A DNA stretch of 64,000 nucleotides, taken from Dimorphilus gyrociliatus. Taxonomy: Eukaryota > Annelida > Polychaeta > Dinophilidae. The notes beneath the pieces were generated by a model, which searched no databases, had not been told where the DNA came from, and saw only the letters and a list, made by a program, of their open reading frames with translations. The stretch lies in contig CAJFCJ010000027.1 of NCBI GenBank assembly GCA_904063045.1, positions 560,501 to 624,500 of the forward strand, read 5' to 3'. Shown here in pieces: positions 62,692 through 64,000 of this stretch. Position 1 is the stretch's first letter, and each line of letters opens with the position of its first letter. A program made the translations under genes and the position numbers.

Positions 62692-63509
62692 ACTACTGGA
62701 AAATTACAAACATAGTATTTATTATAGTATGTATTGTTAAATAGTTAAGAAGTGTTAGTAGAATATCTATTTCGTAAATAGAAAATATACTTAAAAGATT
62801 GATAAACTAATAAATATCATATTTTAATTGCTTTCTTAAAAAATTACCTAAACTTTCATAAAAAATAGTGGCATCATTGTGTTTATTTACTTCATTTTCA
62901 TCTTAAATTATTTTTATATGTGTATCAAATCTCAATAAGTTCAGTACCATAAATTCAAAAGAGAAAATTATTATTAATTAATTAGTTAAATAGTGCAAGT
63001 AAAGGGTTATAGTGTTAATTTTAATAAAGAGAAACAAACGTCTCTATATACTGTATATTTTATATGTTTAAATATTTTAAATATTTTTATTAATGGAAAA
63101 CAATAATAAACAAAATTCCTTCATTTAGTTTTTGAATAACCTGAATATGGTAATGTTGTCTTTTTATTCAAACTAATTTGCTTACTATCTTTAGAATATA
63201 CAGTATATTTATATATTATAGAGAATAAAGAGTAAAAGCTTGTTTTGTAATAATTATAGTGTCTTCTCCTTTTCTATGATGTTTATTAATATAATATTAA
63301 TATTCTGTTTTGTTTCTATTGTCTAAATATAGTCTTGGAATATGGAAAATCATCATGAAAGATTGAAAAAATTTTATAAAAGCGTTTGTAGGTGTAAAAC
63401 AGATAAATTTACTCAAACTGATGAAAAATACTGTAATTTTGATGAAAGAATGTTTTTTTTTTATATTCAATTCTTTTACTCTTTATCATTATTTTGTTTC
63501 TTTTAATAG
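62692..63509. other. Intergenic / possible rhodanese leader
   Basis: AT-rich. A short open frame from ATG 63342 (MENHHERLKKFYKSVC) could be the first exon of the rhodanese gene, but no donor within it joins cleanly in frame to the acceptor at 63509, so it is not included in the gene model. Confidence 0.35.
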
Positions 63510-64000
63510 AAGGAAGTTGTGAATATTTTATTAGAGAATTGAATTTTTACGAATTGAATAATATGTTCAATAAAATTGAAATGTTTAAACCTTATCTTAT
63601 TGATGTAAGACAGAAATTTGAGGTTAACGAAACATTTTTATTGCCGTATGCTTTAAACATTCCAGGTATTTCGTCTATTCTTTTATATTTATACTATTGC
63701 GCTTTAATAACTGCTGATTAATGAAATAGACGATGATATTGCTTTTGCCTTTAAATTAAATGAAGCGGATTTCAAATCTTATTATCATAGAGAGAAACCT
63801 GATTCGTTTGAACACAATATAGTTATATACTGCAAAAGTGGATGTAGAGCAAAGACAGTCTATAGTTATTTACATTCCATCGGCTATCATAATGTTAAAT
63901 GGTTAGGGTTCCATCCCATAACATATGAATACTCTTAGTAAACTAATATCTATTAAAGCTATACAGGTTCATTTAGCGATTGGGTAGACAAAGTAACTTA
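63510..64000 (+). CDS. Single-domain rhodanese-like sulfurtransferase (partial; runs off window)
   Basis: Exons 63510-63665, 63730-63901 and 63959 to beyond 64000, with short introns (64 and 57 bp). Together they encode a rhodanese fold: LNFYELNNMF, the conserved LIDVRQKFEV, NIPDDDIAFAF, the active-site loop IVIYCKSGCRAKT with the catalytic Cys in YCKSG, GYHNVK, then GSFSDWVDK. The active cysteine is retained, so it may act as a thiosulfate- or glutathione-type sulfurtransferase (TSTD1-like single-domain class). The true start is unresolved: ATG 63563 would begin just before the first strand, and an upstream exon is also possible. The third acceptor (AAAG at 63955-63958) is chosen because it restores the rhodanese end motif. 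Confidence 0.8.

Noticed and set aside
63342-63489. ATG-initiated frame upstream of the rhodanese exon
   Set aside because: Every GT within it either gives a stop at the junction with the strong acceptor at 63509 or needs a poor acceptor, so it was left out of the gene model.
1-64000. CRISPR arrays, bacterial operons, rRNA or tRNA genes
   Set aside because: No spaced direct repeats, no Shine-Dalgarno-led gene runs and no tRNA cloverleaf (GGTTCGAANCC box) were found by eye; the gene structures are eukaryotic.

Overview
This is AT-rich nuclear DNA (roughly 70% A+T by eye) from an invertebrate animal. The genes have spliceosomal introns with GT/AG ends. They include animal families such as a protocadherin, a CD63-like tetraspanin, a class A neuropeptide-type GPCR and a winged-helix (DEP-like) formin of a type absent from vertebrates. 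Intergenic DNA is full of (TA)n, (GA)n and polypyrimidine tracts. The PP2A B55 subunit is unusually divergent for so conserved a family, which suggests a fast-evolving lineage, perhaps a small worm-like lophotrochozoan such as an orthonectid or dinophilid. That assignment is inference only.

Layout. 1-1312 (+): last two exons of a multipass membrane protein, probably tincar-like, tail-to-tail with 1675-4827 (-), a complete eight-exon short protocadherin. 7380-7721 (-): single-exon 113-residue orphan. 11505-13836 (+): a three-exon gene for a 94-residue secreted cysteine-rich peptide precursor, recognisable only after splicing. 13837-22340: gene-poor DNA. 22427-23599 (+): intronless GPCR. 23600-30600: gene-poor DNA. 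30924-41385 (+): eight-exon formin (925 aa) with a 4.7-kb first intron. 42700-49348 (+): PP2A regulatory subunit B55 (462 aa) with a 5' leader exon carrying a 61-codon upstream ORF. 50070-50495 (-): 141-residue orphan. 52723-54413 (-): five-exon tetraspanin (271 aa). 56522-58173: complete Tc1-like element with an open transposase (minus strand). 61350-62691 (+): frameshifted gag/protease relic of a BEL/Pao-like LTR retrotransposon. 63510-64000 (+): start of a single-domain rhodanese gene that runs off the window.

I joined exons by hand from splice signals. Summed lengths give uninterrupted frames for the protocadherin, peptide precursor, formin, B55 and tetraspanin, which supports those models. 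The genes look like independent metazoan loci (adhesion, signalling, cytoskeleton), not an operon or functional cluster.

The most unusual signals are: (i) the hidden cysteine-peptide gene; (ii) a strong excess of the 7-mer TACTGTA/TACAGTA inside (TA)n runs, which matches the excision scar expected from the Tc1-like element's own ends; (iii) seven copies of CGCCATCTA, resembling half of a CTCF site; and (iv) an identical 15-mer ending in an E-box in two promoter-like regions.
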